NCBI GenBank assembly: GCA_963841415.1
Contig: CAWJCN010000003.1
Span: 1,240,001-1,304,000, forward strand
Direction of reading: 5' to 3'
DNA from: DASUAS01 sp963841415
Lineage (GTDB): Bacteria > Actinomycetota > Acidimicrobiia > IMCC26256 > DASPTH01
Length of the DNA stretch: 64,000 bases
Below the pieces are notes generated by a model, which had not been told where the DNA came from, did not search any database, and saw only the letters and a program-made list of their open reading frames with translations. This document shows, one piece after another, positions 51,848-61,005 of this stretch; the stretch's first letter is position 1, and every line of letters begins with the position of its first letter. The translations under genes and the position numbers were made by a program.

Positions 51848-53482
51848 TCAGCCGGTCTGAGGGGCGCGATCCGACATGGACTCGCGGATGAGGTCGGAGG
51901 CCTTCTCGGCGATCATGACCGTCGATGCATGGGTGTGGCCACGCGGGATCGTCGGCATCACCGACGCGTCGACGATCCTGAGCCGTTCGAGACCGTGAAC
52001 TCGCAGGTCCGCGTCGACCACGGCTTCGTGGTCGCTCCCCATCTTGCATGTCCCCACGGGGTGGTAGAGCGACTCCGCATAGCGCCGCACATGATCGGCC
52101 GCTTCGTCGTCGTCGACCGGCGCCGGCGACGGATACATCGGCTTGCCCGCGTAGCGAGCGAACGCGGGCGCGGCGAAGATCTCGCCTGCCCGGCGCATCC
52201 CTTCGACCAGCACGCGGAGGTCGTCGCCCTCGGCGTCGGACAAGTACGCCGGATCGATGATCGGCGGACGCGCCGGATCGGCCGATGCCAAGGTGAGCAC
52301 GCCCTCGCTGTGGGGCTGCAGGGCCACCGCGCCGATGGTGATTCCGTGATCGGTCGGTGGTTCCAGCCCGTGGTCGACGAAGGTCACGGGGGCGAACACG
52401 AGCTCGAGATCCGGCGCCGGCAGGTCATCGCTCGTGCGCACGAACGCAACCGCCTCCGCGACGTTCGAGGTGAGCATGCCGCGGCCGGAGACCAGGAAGC
52501 GACCGACGTTGCGCAACGACTGGGCCGCGGCCAGCGTCACCGGTTCGTTGCACTCCACGATGGTCACCACTGCGAGGTGGTCGAGCAGGTGGCGGCCGAC
52601 GCCCGGGAGCTCGCGCACGACCGGGATGCCGTTGTCGCGGAGCTGGTCGCTCGGACCGACGCCGGAAAGCATCAGGAGTTGCGGTGAGTTGATCGCGCCG
52701 CCCGAGAGGATCACCTCGCGCGCCGCGTCGGCGCGACGCGGCGTCCCGTCGACGACGTAGTCGACCCCCACCGCTCGCGAGCCGTCGAAGCGCACACGCT
52801 GCGCGAACGCGCCGGTCTCCACCGTGAGGTTGCGACGCCGACGAGCCGGCCTCAAGTACGCGTCGGCGGCGCTCCAACGTCGGCCGCGCTTCTGCGTGAC
52901 CTGCGTGGTGTTCACGCCGTCCTGCTGCGCGCCGTTCACGTCGTCGTTCAGGGGGATCCCGACCTCCTGCGCGGCGCGGAGGAAGGCCTGCGTCGCCGGA
53001 TTGGGATCGCGCAGTTCGGCGACGCTGAGCGGTCCGGCACCACCGCGCTCGGCGGTCGATCCTCGCTCGTAGGTCTCCGAACGCCGGAAGTACGGGAGCA
53101 CGTCGTCGTAGCTCCACCCGTCGTTGCCGAGCTCGGCCCAACGGTCGTAGTCGTCGGCACTGCCGCGCACGTACATCATCGCGTTCATCGACGAGCTGCC
53201 GCCGAGGGTCTTGCCCCGCGGCCAGAACCGGGCCCGGCCGTCGAGGTGCTCCTGCGGCACCGTCTCGTAAGCCCAGTCGTACTTCGTCTTGAACAGCTTG
53301 TTGAACGCGGCCGGGATCCGGATCTCCAGCTTGCGGTCGGGTGGCCCTGCCTCGAGCAACAGCACCTGACACGCGGGATCCTCGCTCAGTCGCGCCGCGA
53401 GCACACAACCGGCCGAGCCCGCTCCGACGATGACGTAGTCGTACACACCACCCTCTTCGCTGAGCGTCGCGTCGTGGATCAC
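51848..53482 (-). CDS. GMC-family FAD oxidoreductase (choline dehydrogenase-like)
   Basis: The 544-residue GMC oxidoreductase has YDYVIVGAGSAGCVLAARLS (FAD motif residues 20-25), LLEAGPPDRK, GKTLGGSSSMNAMMYVRG (GMC signature 1), SGGAINSPQLLMLSGVGP (signature 2), and the C-terminal HPVGTCKMG and PRGHTHASTVMIAEKASD with the catalytic histidines. Start GTG 53482; GTG 53446 (VYDYV) is possible. It oxidises primary or secondary alcohols to carbonyls. The ECF sigma gene ends 12 bp upstream, so it may be in that operon. Confidence 0.95.
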   Translation of the reverse strand: MIHDATLSEEGGVYDYVIVGAGSAGCVLAARLSEDPACQVLLLEAGPPDRKLEIRIPAAFNKLFKTKYDWAYETVPQEHLDGRARFWPRGKTLGGSSSMNAMMYVRGSADDYDRWAELGNDGWSYDDVLPYFRRSETYERGSTAERGGAGPLSVAELRDPNPATQAFLRAAQEVGIPLNDDVNGAQQDGVNTTQVTQKRGRRWSAADAYLRPARRRRNLTVETGAFAQRVRFDGSRAVGVDYVVDGTPRRADAAREVILSGGAINSPQLLMLSGVGPSDQLRDNGIPVVRELPGVGRHLLDHLAVVTIVECNEPVTLAAAQSLRNVGRFLVSGRGMLTSNVAEAVAFVRTSDDLPAPDLELVFAPVTFVDHGLEPPTDHGITIGAVALQPHSEGVLTLASADPARPPIIDPAYLSDAEGDDLRVLVEGMRRAGEIFAAPAFARYAGKPMYPSPAPVDDDEAADHVRRYAESLYHPVGTCKMGSDHEAVVDADLRVHGLERLRIVDASVMPTIPRGHTHASTVMIAEKASDLIRESMSDRAPQTG

Positions 53483-53494
53483 TTCACCCGGTGG

Positions 53495-54652
53495 TCAGCG
53501 GCGTTGGCGCAGCACCTGGTTGAGGCGTGCCGCTTGGCGCGTCTGGTGGTCGCGCTCGGCGAGGTTCGGCGCGTTCCGGGCCGCGTCCGCGTAGAGGTGA
53601 GCGGCAAGTTCGAGGTCGCCGTTCTTCTCGTGGAGATGCGCGGCGACCGCTTCGCGCCGCGGGATGTGCTCGTCGACCTCGGCGAGTGCGACGAGCCCCG
53701 CGGGCGCGCCGTCGGCCTCGCCGACCGCGACGGCACGGTTGAGCCGGACGATCGAGGTGTCGGCGAACCGGAGCAGCTCGTCGTACCACTCCACGATCTG
53801 AACCCAGTCGGTGTCCTCGACCCGCGTCGCGTCGGCGTGGAGCGCAGCGATCGCCGCTTGCGCCTGGTACTCGCCGAGTTGGTCGCGTCCGAGTGCGGCT
53901 TGCAACACGTCGACGCCCTCGGCGGTGAGCGCGGCGTCCCACTGGCTGCGGTCCTGCTCCGCGAGCGGCACGATGCTTCCGTCCGGTCGGGTGCGGCTGC
54001 GTCGGCGCGCGTGGTGCAGCAACATCAACGCGAGCAGGCCGTCGACTTCGGTATCGTCCACTGTCGTCGCGAGCTGCCGGGTCAGCCGGATCGCTTCGGC
54101 AGCCAGGTCGATGTCGCCCGAGTAGCCCTCGTTGAACACGAGATACAGCACCCTCATCACGGTGCGCACGTCACCGGGACGGTCGACGCCGGCCCGACCG
54201 ACCGTGCGTTTGGCGCGGCTGATGCGCTGCGCCATGGTGCTCTCGGGCACGAGGTAGGCCTGTGCGATCTGGCGCGTGGTCAGCCCGCCCACCGCCCGCA
54301 GGGTGAGCGCGACCGCGGAGGACGGCGTCAGGTCGGGGTGGGCGCACAGGAAGTAGAGGTGCAGGGTGTCGTCGGCGCTCGGCACCACGCCGGTCGGCGG
54401 TTCGCGGTCGAAGCGGACCTCGCGATCTCGACGCGCGGCGTCCGAGCGGGCCAGGTCGAGGAATGCTCTCCAGGCGACCGTGATCAACCAGCCCTCGGGA
54501 TCGGAGGGCATCTCGTCGTCCCACGCGCAGAGCGCGCGGACGAGCGCCTCCTGCACCGCGTCCTCGGCTGTCGCGAAGTCAGCACCGCGACGGACGAGGA
54601 CGCTCAGGACCTGGGGGACGAGCTCACGCAGCTCGACGTCGTCCACGGTCAC
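53495..54652 (-). CDS. ECF42-type sigma factor with C-terminal DUF6596 domain
   Basis: The 385-residue protein has a sigma-2 region (ADFATAEDAVQEALVRALCAW, WLITVAWRAFLDLAR), a sigma-4 region (TLRAVGGLTTRQIAQAYLVPESTMAQRISRAKRTV) and a long alpha-helical tail (YLVFNEGYSGDIDLAAEAIRL..., RLNRAVAVGEADGAPAGL). This is the architecture of ECF42 sigma factors, which lack an anti-sigma factor and are encoded beside DGPF/YCII proteins. The GTG start overlaps the stop of exactly such a YCII gene. Confidence 0.94.
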   Translation of the reverse strand: MTVDDVELRELVPQVLSVLVRRGADFATAEDAVQEALVRALCAWDDEMPSDPEGWLITVAWRAFLDLARSDAARRDREVRFDREPPTGVVPSADDTLHLYFLCAHPDLTPSSAVALTLRAVGGLTTRQIAQAYLVPESTMAQRISRAKRTVGRAGVDRPGDVRTVMRVLYLVFNEGYSGDIDLAAEAIRLTRQLATTVDDTEVDGLLALMLLHHARRRSRTRPDGSIVPLAEQDRSQWDAALTAEGVDVLQAALGRDQLGEYQAQAAIAALHADATRVEDTDWVQIVEWYDELLRFADTSIVRLNRAVAVGEADGAPAGLVALAEVDEHIPRREAVAAHLHEKNGDLELAAHLYADAARNAPNLAERDHQTRQAARLNQVLRQRR

Positions 54653-55056
54653 TCGGTGACGGTGGGCGGTGCGGTGAGGAAGGGCCGGACCTCCAACCAT
54701 TCGTGGATCGGCTCACCGCCGGCGCCGGGCGCGGCGGACAGCTCGCCGGCGAGCTCGATCGCCCGCTCGTAGCTGTCGACGTCGATGATCATCCAACCGG
54801 CGATGAGGTCCTTCGTCTCGGCGAACGGGCCGTCCGTCACCGGCGCTCGCCCCGCGCCGTCGGAGCGGACCCAGACGCCGTCAGGCGACAGAGCCTGGGC
54901 GTCGACGAATTCAGCGCTGTCCTCGAGCCGGGCGGCGAAGTCGCCCATGAACTTCACGTGCGCGTCGAACTCCTCGGGCGTCCACTGGTCCATCGGGATG
55001 TTGTTCACGGGCGCCGGCGCGCCCCGGTAGTGCTTGAGCAACAGGTACTTGGCCAT
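54649..55056 (-). CDS. YCII/DGPF-domain protein, ECF42 partner
   Basis: The 135-residue YCII-related protein has MAKYLLLKHYRG, FAARLEDSAEFVDAQALSPDG, the DGPFAETKDLIAGWMIIDVDSYERA signature (DGPF) and PIHEWLEVRPF. GAGGAGGA precedes ATG 55056. DGPF proteins accompany ECF42 sigma factors throughout Actinobacteria; their molecular role is unproven. The upstream 199 bp (55057-55255) contain no gene and should hold the operon promoter. Confidence 0.93.
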   Translation of the reverse strand: MAKYLLLKHYRGAPAPVNNIPMDQWTPEEFDAHVKFMGDFAARLEDSAEFVDAQALSPDGVWVRSDGAGRAPVTDGPFAETKDLIAGWMIIDVDSYERAIELAGELSAAPGAGGEPIHEWLEVRPFLTAPPTVTE

Positions 55057-55255
55057 GGTGTCCTCCTCGTGTGACGACGGCGTGCTCGCCGCGTTCACCC
55101 CTGGGACGGAGCAGAGTTCGGATTCTCGACATCGCCGGCCCGGATTGCCTCTGCGCCGAGGACGCCATCACCATGCGCTCCCTGTCTACTGCGGCGTCCC
55201 TCGATGCTGACCGTGGCCTACTAGTGCACTGACCAGACGCGCGCGCCGCTGAGGT

Positions 55256-56563
55256 TCAGTCGGTCGCGAAGACCGTCCATTCGCCGGGTACGCCCTTGAG
55301 GACGTGGCTGCCACGCTCGCCGAACGTGAGCCCGGAGCCCGCGACGAGGTCGACGACCGTGCGCGACACGAGGACCTCGCCGGGCCGCGCCAGGGCTTGT
55401 ATGCGTTGCGCGATGTGCACTGCGATGCCGGTGATGTCGTCGCCGTGACGCTCGATCTCGCCCGTGTGAAGGCCAACCCGTACCTCGATGCCGAGCGGTC
55501 GGAGCTGGTCGCGAATCGCGGTACCGCATCGGATGCTGCGGCCGGGCCCGTCGAAGGTCGCCAGGAACCCGTCGCCGGTTGCCTTGACTTCGCGTCCTTC
55601 GAATCGCGCGAATTCGGCGCGTCCAGGCGGTCATGAGCAGCGAGGAGATCTCGCCAGCGGTGATCGCCGGCGCGCGGCGAGAGCTTCGGTCGAACGAACG
55701 ACGTCGGTGAACATCACGGTCGCCAGCATTCGGTCGACCCCGTGCGATGGGATGCCTCCGGTCAGGTACGACTCGATGGCGTCGAGCAGCGGCGCGCTGT
55801 CCGCGCCGAGGATGAAGGCATCGTCGAATGGCACCTCGACCATGACGGCGCCGTCGATGTGGTCGGCGACGTAGCCGCTCTGGGGATGATCGCGGCTGGA
55901 GATCACCAGGGACGGTACCCGGATGGCGGGTAACACGTCGCGCATGTCCAACTCGAAGCTGCCGCGAAATCGCCAATATCCCTCGGCGGGCGTCATGGCG
56001 AGGCGTTCACAACGCCCACACCAGCGACGAAACGCCGGGTCGTCCGCGCGACTTGCACTCAGCGGCGCGGCGAAGGCACCGGTACCCCACGCACCGCGGA
56101 GGCCGTCGAGCAGCTGGTCGATCGTTTCCCGGGGAAGGTTGTAGGGATGGTCATGAGCCCAGCGAAAGCGGGCGATCGGATTCACAAGCACGAGCGCCTT
56201 GATGCGCTCGGGATGCGCCGCTGCGAGCAGCATCGCCGGGGGCCCGATGAAGCCGAGCAGGATGACGTGTTCGCAACCGAGCTCATCGAGCACCGTGATC
56301 GCATCGTCGACCCAGCTCTCCATGAGCCGGCCCTCGACGTGTTCGATCGCATCCGATGCGCCGGTGCCCCGAGGATCGAAGCAGATGCTCCGCGTGAACG
56401 AGCCGAGACCCTCGAGCACCCGCACGAAGCCGGGATCCTCCCACATCAGATCGACCGGGAAGAACACGGGTTTGATCACCGCGACGTCGATCGAGCCGTC
56501 ACCGACCACCTGGTACGCGACCATCCCGTCCTTGCCGGGGGCGTACGCGACGTCGGTGGTCAC
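55256..56563 (-). CDS. alpha/beta-hydrolase - adenylate/guanylate cyclase fusion, two compensating frameshifts
   Basis: The N-terminal alpha/beta-hydrolase domain (about 1-270) is followed by a class III cyclase domain: MLATVMFTDVVRSTEAL (metal Asp), VKATGDGFLATFDGP (second Asp), VGLHTGEIERHGDDI and GEVLVSRTVVDLV. The order matches Rv1900c-like actinobacterial proteins. In place of the G-x-S-x-G nucleophile the elbow reads LLGFIGPPAML, so the hydrolase serine is missing and this domain may only sense a ligand. Between about 55640 and 55690 the sequence is out of frame and meets a TGA at 55631. One extra base and one missing base cancel each other, and the whole span is exactly 436 codons. Confidence 0.87.
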
Positions 56564-56588
56564 AGCAGTGAGTGTGCGTCAGCGCTCG

Positions 56589-57932
56589 TCAGACCGGCAA
56601 GCGGACGCCGGCCGCGCGGGCGCGCGTCACGGGCGCGTCCTCGGGGCGCAGCGCGCCCGATGCGACGAGGCGGTCGACTGCGTCGTTCCAACCGTGCTCG
56701 TACTCGGCGCGACTCGCGTAGCGCGAACGCAACGTCTCGTCGTCGAAGGACTTGGCGGCGCCGAACAGCGGCAGGTGCCCGGTGCCCATGGCGACGCCCT
56801 GGTAGGCCGCGGTGGCCATCTCGAGCTCGGGGAGGCGGATCCCGCCGCGCGCGTTGCCGGTGTCGTCACGGGCGATGCGCAACGGTGGCCCATCGTCCAT
56901 CTCGATGCGCGGCTGATGCGGTGCCGGCACGCCGTCGGCGAGCCAGCGGTGCATCGCCCGCAGCGCGGCGTCGTGCACCGGGGCCCAGCGGAGCGGGTTG
57001 GGCACACGACCGCGCCGGTCGGGCTGGCCGCCGAGGCTCCGAGTCGTGCCGTGTGGGGTACCCGCGACCTCCCACACGCGCAACCACTCGGTGTCGACGC
57101 ACGGCACCTGCGCGAGGTGCGTGCTCTCGAACTCACTGTTGACCACGATCACCGGCGTCGGTGTGTCGGTGCGGAGCGCGGTGCGCACGCCCATCGGCAA
57201 CACGCCTTCTTCAGGTCGCGGCGCCCGCGCTTCCCAGACCGAGAGCAGGAAGCCGTCGAACACACGTGATGACGGGTGGAACGCGTTGAGATACGTCGTG
57301 AGCCGCATCGCCGACTGCGAGCCACCGGTCGCGAGCAGTCGTCGGACGGGGAGGCCGCCGAGCGGGTCGAGGTCGCCGTCGCGGTCAGGTGCGAGCGCGC
57401 GGCCCGCGTGCGTGAAGATGTCGAACGACGCGGGATCGCCCGGGTGCACGAGGTCGCCGTACCGCTCGGGATCGTCGTCGAGCAGCGGCAACCCGCGGCG
57501 CGACGCCATGCGCTCGAGGCCGGTCGGGAACCCGTAGAGGCCGACCTCCTGCGCACTGACGCCGACCCACGCGTATCCCTCGTAGCACTCGCCGCCGGTC
57601 GGTGCGCCCTGCTCGAATCCGGCCGAGACGTTCTGCCAGTTGACGACGACGCTGCCGTTGAAGTCATCGGCGCGTTCGGGGCGGACGACGAGGAGCCGGG
57701 TGCGGAACGGGGCTCGCGCGAACTCCTCGACCCGCCAGCGCCCGTCGATCGGATCGGGCGGATCGCCGACGAGGTGGTGACCACCGGCACTGCCCTCGAG
57801 CACGTACTCCTCGACGAGGTACCCGCGCGCCGCGAGGTCGACCGCGGGCGCGCCCGAGGGCGTCCGGTCGCCGGTGATCGGGCCGACGACGCGTGCCGGC
57901 TCCACACCCACGACCGGTTCCTCGCTCACCAT
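56589..57932 (-). CDS. alpha/beta-hydrolase-domain protein (large, 447 residues)
   Basis: The 447-residue protein is of the 'alpha/beta hydrolase domain' family common in actinobacterial catabolic regions. It has DFNGSVVVNWQNVSAGFEQG, YAWVGVSAQEVGLYG, the nucleophile elbow ATGGSQSAMRLTTYLNAFHP (serine), and TPTPVIVVNSEFESTHLAQ with a later histidine in WEVAGTPHGTTR. No signal peptide. The start (ATG 57932 or GTG 57929) overlaps the SDR stop upstream, so they are coupled. Substrate unknown, presumably an ester. Confidence 0.85.
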   Translation of the reverse strand: MVSEEPVVGVEPARVVGPITGDRTPSGAPAVDLAARGYLVEEYVLEGSAGGHHLVGDPPDPIDGRWRVEEFARAPFRTRLLVVRPERADDFNGSVVVNWQNVSAGFEQGAPTGGECYEGYAWVGVSAQEVGLYGFPTGLERMASRRGLPLLDDDPERYGDLVHPGDPASFDIFTHAGRALAPDRDGDLDPLGGLPVRRLLATGGSQSAMRLTTYLNAFHPSSRVFDGFLLSVWEARAPRPEEGVLPMGVRTALRTDTPTPVIVVNSEFESTHLAQVPCVDTEWLRVWEVAGTPHGTTRSLGGQPDRRGRVPNPLRWAPVHDAALRAMHRWLADGVPAPHQPRIEMDDGPPLRIARDDTGNARGGIRLPELEMATAAYQGVAMGTGHLPLFGAAKSFDDETLRSRYASRAEYEHGWNDAVDRLVASGALRPEDAPVTRARAAGVRLPV

Positions 57933-58730
57933 GGCATGGTCGAACCCCCGTTGGGCCGCATCACGATGCCGGTCACGAACTTCGCCGCCGGCGCCGCGAG
58001 GTAGAGAGCGGCGAACGCGATGTCATCGGGTTCGCCGGCCAGGTTCATCGGCGAGAGCTTGGCCCGCTGCTCGCGGTACGCGGCCTGCTGCTCCTCGTCG
58101 AGAGTGCCGTCGGCGCGGCGGGCGTGGCGCTCGTTCATCGGCGTGTCGATCCATCCTGGCGCGATCGCGTTGACGCGCACCCGGTGCGGTGCGAGCTCCA
58201 TGGCCAGTGTGCGCGACAGCTGCGCGACGGCGGCCTTCGCGGTCGAGTAGCAGACGAGCGACGGCGTGGGCATGTCGATGGCGCCGGACGCGAGGTTGAT
58301 GATCGAGCCCGAGCCCTGCTCGACCATCACCCGCCCGGCGGACTGGCAGCCGAAGAACACGCCCTTGAAGTTGACCGCCATCACGCGGTCGAGGTCGTCT
58401 TCCGACGTGTCCAGCACGAGGCCGTCGACGATGATGGCAGCGTTGTTGACCATGACGTCGAGGCGGCCGTGGTCGGCGACGACACCGCGCGACGAGCGCC
58501 TCGACGTCCTCGCGCCGGCTGACGTCGACGTGCGCGGCCGACGCCGCACCGCCGGCCTGCGCGATCCCGGCCGCGGTCTCGGCCGCAGTGACGTCCTGGA
58601 TGTCGGCGCACACCACCCGGGCGCCGGCCTCGGCCAAGCGGGTGGCGATGGCGCGACCCAGGCCGCGCCCGGCGCCGGTGACGATCGCGACGCGGCCGCT
58701 GAGGTCGAAGGCTTCTGCGATGCTGGTCAT
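57926..58730 (-). CDS. short-chain dehydrogenase/reductase, with frameshift
   Basis: The roughly 267-residue SDR has TGAGRGLG, VMVNNAAIIVDG, NLASGAIDMPTP (serine), YSTAK as the Tyr/Lys pair and AIAPGWIDTPMNERHARRADG. The frame breaks near base 58487: after DVEALVA one base is surplus, and skipping it continues as GVVADHGRLD. Divergent from the MDR gene across a dyad-containing region. NAD(P)-dependent alcohol/ketone chemistry. Confidence 0.9.
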
Positions 58731-58751
58731 GGGCCGGACCTTAGAAGGCTT

Positions 58752-58777
58752 GACAGTAAGCTGGGGTGCTTATTACC
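58752..58777. promoter_or_regulatory. imperfect operator dyad overlapping a TTGACA promoter
   Basis: GACAGTAAGC (58752-58761) and GCTTATTACC (58768-58777) form an inverted repeat matching at 7 of 10 positions around a 6-bp centre; the inner TAAGC/GCTTA arms are perfect. TTGACA at 58750-58755 and TATTAC at 58771-58776 lie inside or next to it and could be -35 and -10 for the MDR gene (spacing 15). The site is in the 80-bp gap between the divergent SDR and MDR genes. Confidence 0.6.
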
Positions 58778-58810
58778 GTGCCCCGGTCGTCCGCAGCTGG
58801 GGAGAACCAC

Positions 58811-59842
58811 ATGCGAGCAGTCCGCGTCGTGCAGCACGCCGCGCCCCTCGAGGCGCTCGAGCTCGAGGACATCCCGAAGCCGGAACCCGGACCCGGGGAG
58901 GTGCTGATCGCGGTCTCGGCCGCGTCGCTCAACTTCGGCGACATCGCCCGTTGTCGCGGGACGGTGGCCAGCGTGATGGGCCAGGTTCCCTTCACCATCG
59001 GCATGGACGTGTGCGGCATGGTCGAGTCGGCCGGCGCCGATGGCGAGGAGTGGGTGGGCCGCCGGGTCGTGGCCACCACCAACCAGTCGTTCGGTGGGGT
59101 GGCCGACTTCGCGCTCGCCGGCGTCAACGGAGTGTTCGATGCGCCCGCGGAGCTCGACGACGTGCAGGCCGCGGCGTTCACGTTGCCCTTCCACACCGGG
59201 TACCTCGCGGTGCGGCGCCGCGGCAAGCTCGAGGCGGGCGAGGAGCTGCTCGTCGTCGGTGGCGCCAGCGCGGTCGGCACTGCGGTCATCCAGCTCGGCA
59301 CCGCGGCCGGCGCCCACGTGCTCGCCGTCGCCGGTGGAGCCGAGAAGGGCGAGCTGTGCCGCAGTCTCGGCGCCGAGCCGATCGACCACGAGTCGGAGGA
59401 CGTCTTCGACCGCGTCATGGCGCTCACGAACGAGCACGGCGCTGACGTGTGCGCCGACATGATCGGCGGGGAGCGCACCGAGACGATCTGGACGTGCATG
59501 GCGCGGGAGGGGCGCTACGTGGCCGTCGGCTTCAACGACGATCCGGAGTCGGGTCTGACCGGCCGCCCGCTGCGCAAGGTGTCGATGGGCAACTTCTCGG
59601 TCGTCGGCGTGATGATGGGATACAACGACACGCCGGTCGACTTCCGTCGCTTCGGGCTCAACACCTTCCCACCGGCCGTCGGGCGCGAGGTGCACGCAGC
59701 GCTCTGCGAGCTCGTGACCGCCGGGAGGATCCGCCCCGTCATCGGCCGCGTGATCGGGATGGAGGAGGTCGCGCAGGCACTCGACGACCACGACCAGCGG
59801 CGCACGAGCGGGCGCACGGTCGTCGACGTCGCGCACCGATGA
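58811..59842 (+). CDS. quinone oxidoreductase-like MDR enzyme
   Basis: The 343-residue medium-chain dehydrogenase/reductase is of the zinc-free quinone reductase/enoyl reductase type. It has MRAVRVVQHAAPLEALELEDIPKP, SLNFGDIARCRG, PFTIGMDVCGMV, and the cofactor motif LVVGGASAVGTAVIQLGTAAGAHVLAVAG. There are no structural-zinc cysteines. It reduces activated double bonds or quinones with NADPH in relatives. GGGGAGAA precedes ATG 58811. The stop overlaps the sulfotransferase start (ATGA). Confidence 0.93.
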   Translation: MRAVRVVQHAAPLEALELEDIPKPEPGPGEVLIAVSAASLNFGDIARCRGTVASVMGQVPFTIGMDVCGMVESAGADGEEWVGRRVVATTNQSFGGVADFALAGVNGVFDAPAELDDVQAAAFTLPFHTGYLAVRRRGKLEAGEELLVVGGASAVGTAVIQLGTAAGAHVLAVAGGAEKGELCRSLGAEPIDHESEDVFDRVMALTNEHGADVCADMIGGERTETIWTCMAREGRYVAVGFNDDPESGLTGRPLRKVSMGNFSVVGVMMGYNDTPVDFRRFGLNTFPPAVGREVHAALCELVTAGRIRPVIGRVIGMEEVAQALDDHDQRRTSGRTVVDVAHR

Positions 59843-60999
59843 CCGAGTTGCAGCCGGAGGCCCTGCTCGACGCCGCCTCGGCTGCGACCGGGCTCGACGA
59901 CTTCGGGCCCGAGGGCTTCCGTGAAGGGCTGCGCGCGTTGTGCGAGTCGCTGACGGCCGACGCGCAGCTCAACGACCTCGGCGCGGTGGCGCTGCCCGGC
60001 ATGATCGTTGGCTCGCTCGCGAACCGGCTGCGGCTGGTCGACTGGATCACCACGCATCCGGAGGTGCGCGACGAACCGGTGGATGCGCCGATCGTCGTGA
60101 TCGGCATGTTCCGCGCCGGCACCACCCTGCTCAGCCGGCTGTTCGACCAGGACGTCCGCAACCGCGGGTTGCTCATGTGGGAAGCGGGCGACAGCGTCCC
60201 GCCGCCCACGCCTGCTGACCACCGTTCCGGGCCCCGGGTCGATGCAGTGCACGCCAGCAACACGATGCTCGCCGAGATCAACCCGATGATCGAGGTGGTG
60301 CACCACGAGCAGGCCGACGAGGCGACCGAGTGCATCACGCTGATGGCCCAGGACTTCAAGAGCCTCACCTACGAGGCGATCGCCAACATCCACGGGTACG
60401 ACCAGTGGCTCCTCCGTGTCGACCAACGTTCCGCGTACGAGTACCACCGGAGCGCGCTGCAGGTGCTGCAGAGCGGCGGTGTGCGCGGCCGATGGACCCT
60501 CAAGAGCCCGCACCACGCGATCGCGCTGGAGCACCTCACCGCGGTGTACCCCGACGCCCGGCTCGTCCTGCTGCACCGCGATCCGGTCGTGCTCACCGCA
60601 TCGGTCTGCAGCCTCATCAACACGCTGTCATCGACGTTCAGCGATGCCGACCACCGCGCCTACATCGCCGACCACTGGCCGGCCATGCTCGAGGAGTCGG
60701 TGCGGCGCATCGACTCGTTCCGCGCTGCGCACCCCGAGCACCCGATCGTCGACGTGCAGTACGCCGACCTCGTGAACGATCCGGTCGCCACCGTCCGCGC
60801 CATCTACACCGAGGTCGGCGACGAGCTCGACGACGACGGTGTACGCGCCATCACGGCCTACGTCGACGCGCATCCACGCGGCCAGTTCGGTGCCCACCGC
60901 TACGACCTGGCCGAGTTCGGCCTCGACTCCGCCGCGCTCACCGAACGCTTCTCCGGCTACACCGACCGCTACGACGTCCCCCGCGAACACCTCGCCTGA
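59839..60999 (+). CDS. sulfotransferase-family protein
   Basis: The 386-residue protein of the actinobacterial sulfotransferase-3-like family has the PAPS 5'-phosphosulfate loop VIGMFRAGTTLLSRLF (residues about 87-102), RGRWTLKSPHHAIALEHL (Lys/Ser region) and LVLLHRDPVVLTASVCSL (3'-phosphate loop Arg-Asp-Pro). The set is complete. Such genes often sit in mycobacterial sterol/lipid regions; many members have no known acceptor. Coupled to the MDR gene upstream. Followed at once by the second palindromic repeat. Confidence 0.9.
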   Translation: MTELQPEALLDAASAATGLDDFGPEGFREGLRALCESLTADAQLNDLGAVALPGMIVGSLANRLRLVDWITTHPEVRDEPVDAPIVVIGMFRAGTTLLSRLFDQDVRNRGLLMWEAGDSVPPPTPADHRSGPRVDAVHASNTMLAEINPMIEVVHHEQADEATECITLMAQDFKSLTYEAIANIHGYDQWLLRVDQRSAYEYHRSALQVLQSGGVRGRWTLKSPHHAIALEHLTAVYPDARLVLLHRDPVVLTASVCSLINTLSSTFSDADHRAYIADHWPAMLEESVRRIDSFRAAHPEHPIVDVQYADLVNDPVATVRAIYTEVGDELDDDGVRAITAYVDAHPRGQFGAHRYDLAEFGLDSAALTERFSGYTDRYDVPREHLA

Positions 61000-61005
61000 C
61001 CCAAC

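Noticed and set aside
55631..55633. Internal TGA read as selenocysteine
   Set aside because: The peptide on both sides of the TGA in that frame is not cyclase-like, while an adjacent frame is; paired indels explain it better. No SECIS-like hairpin or selenium genes are seen.
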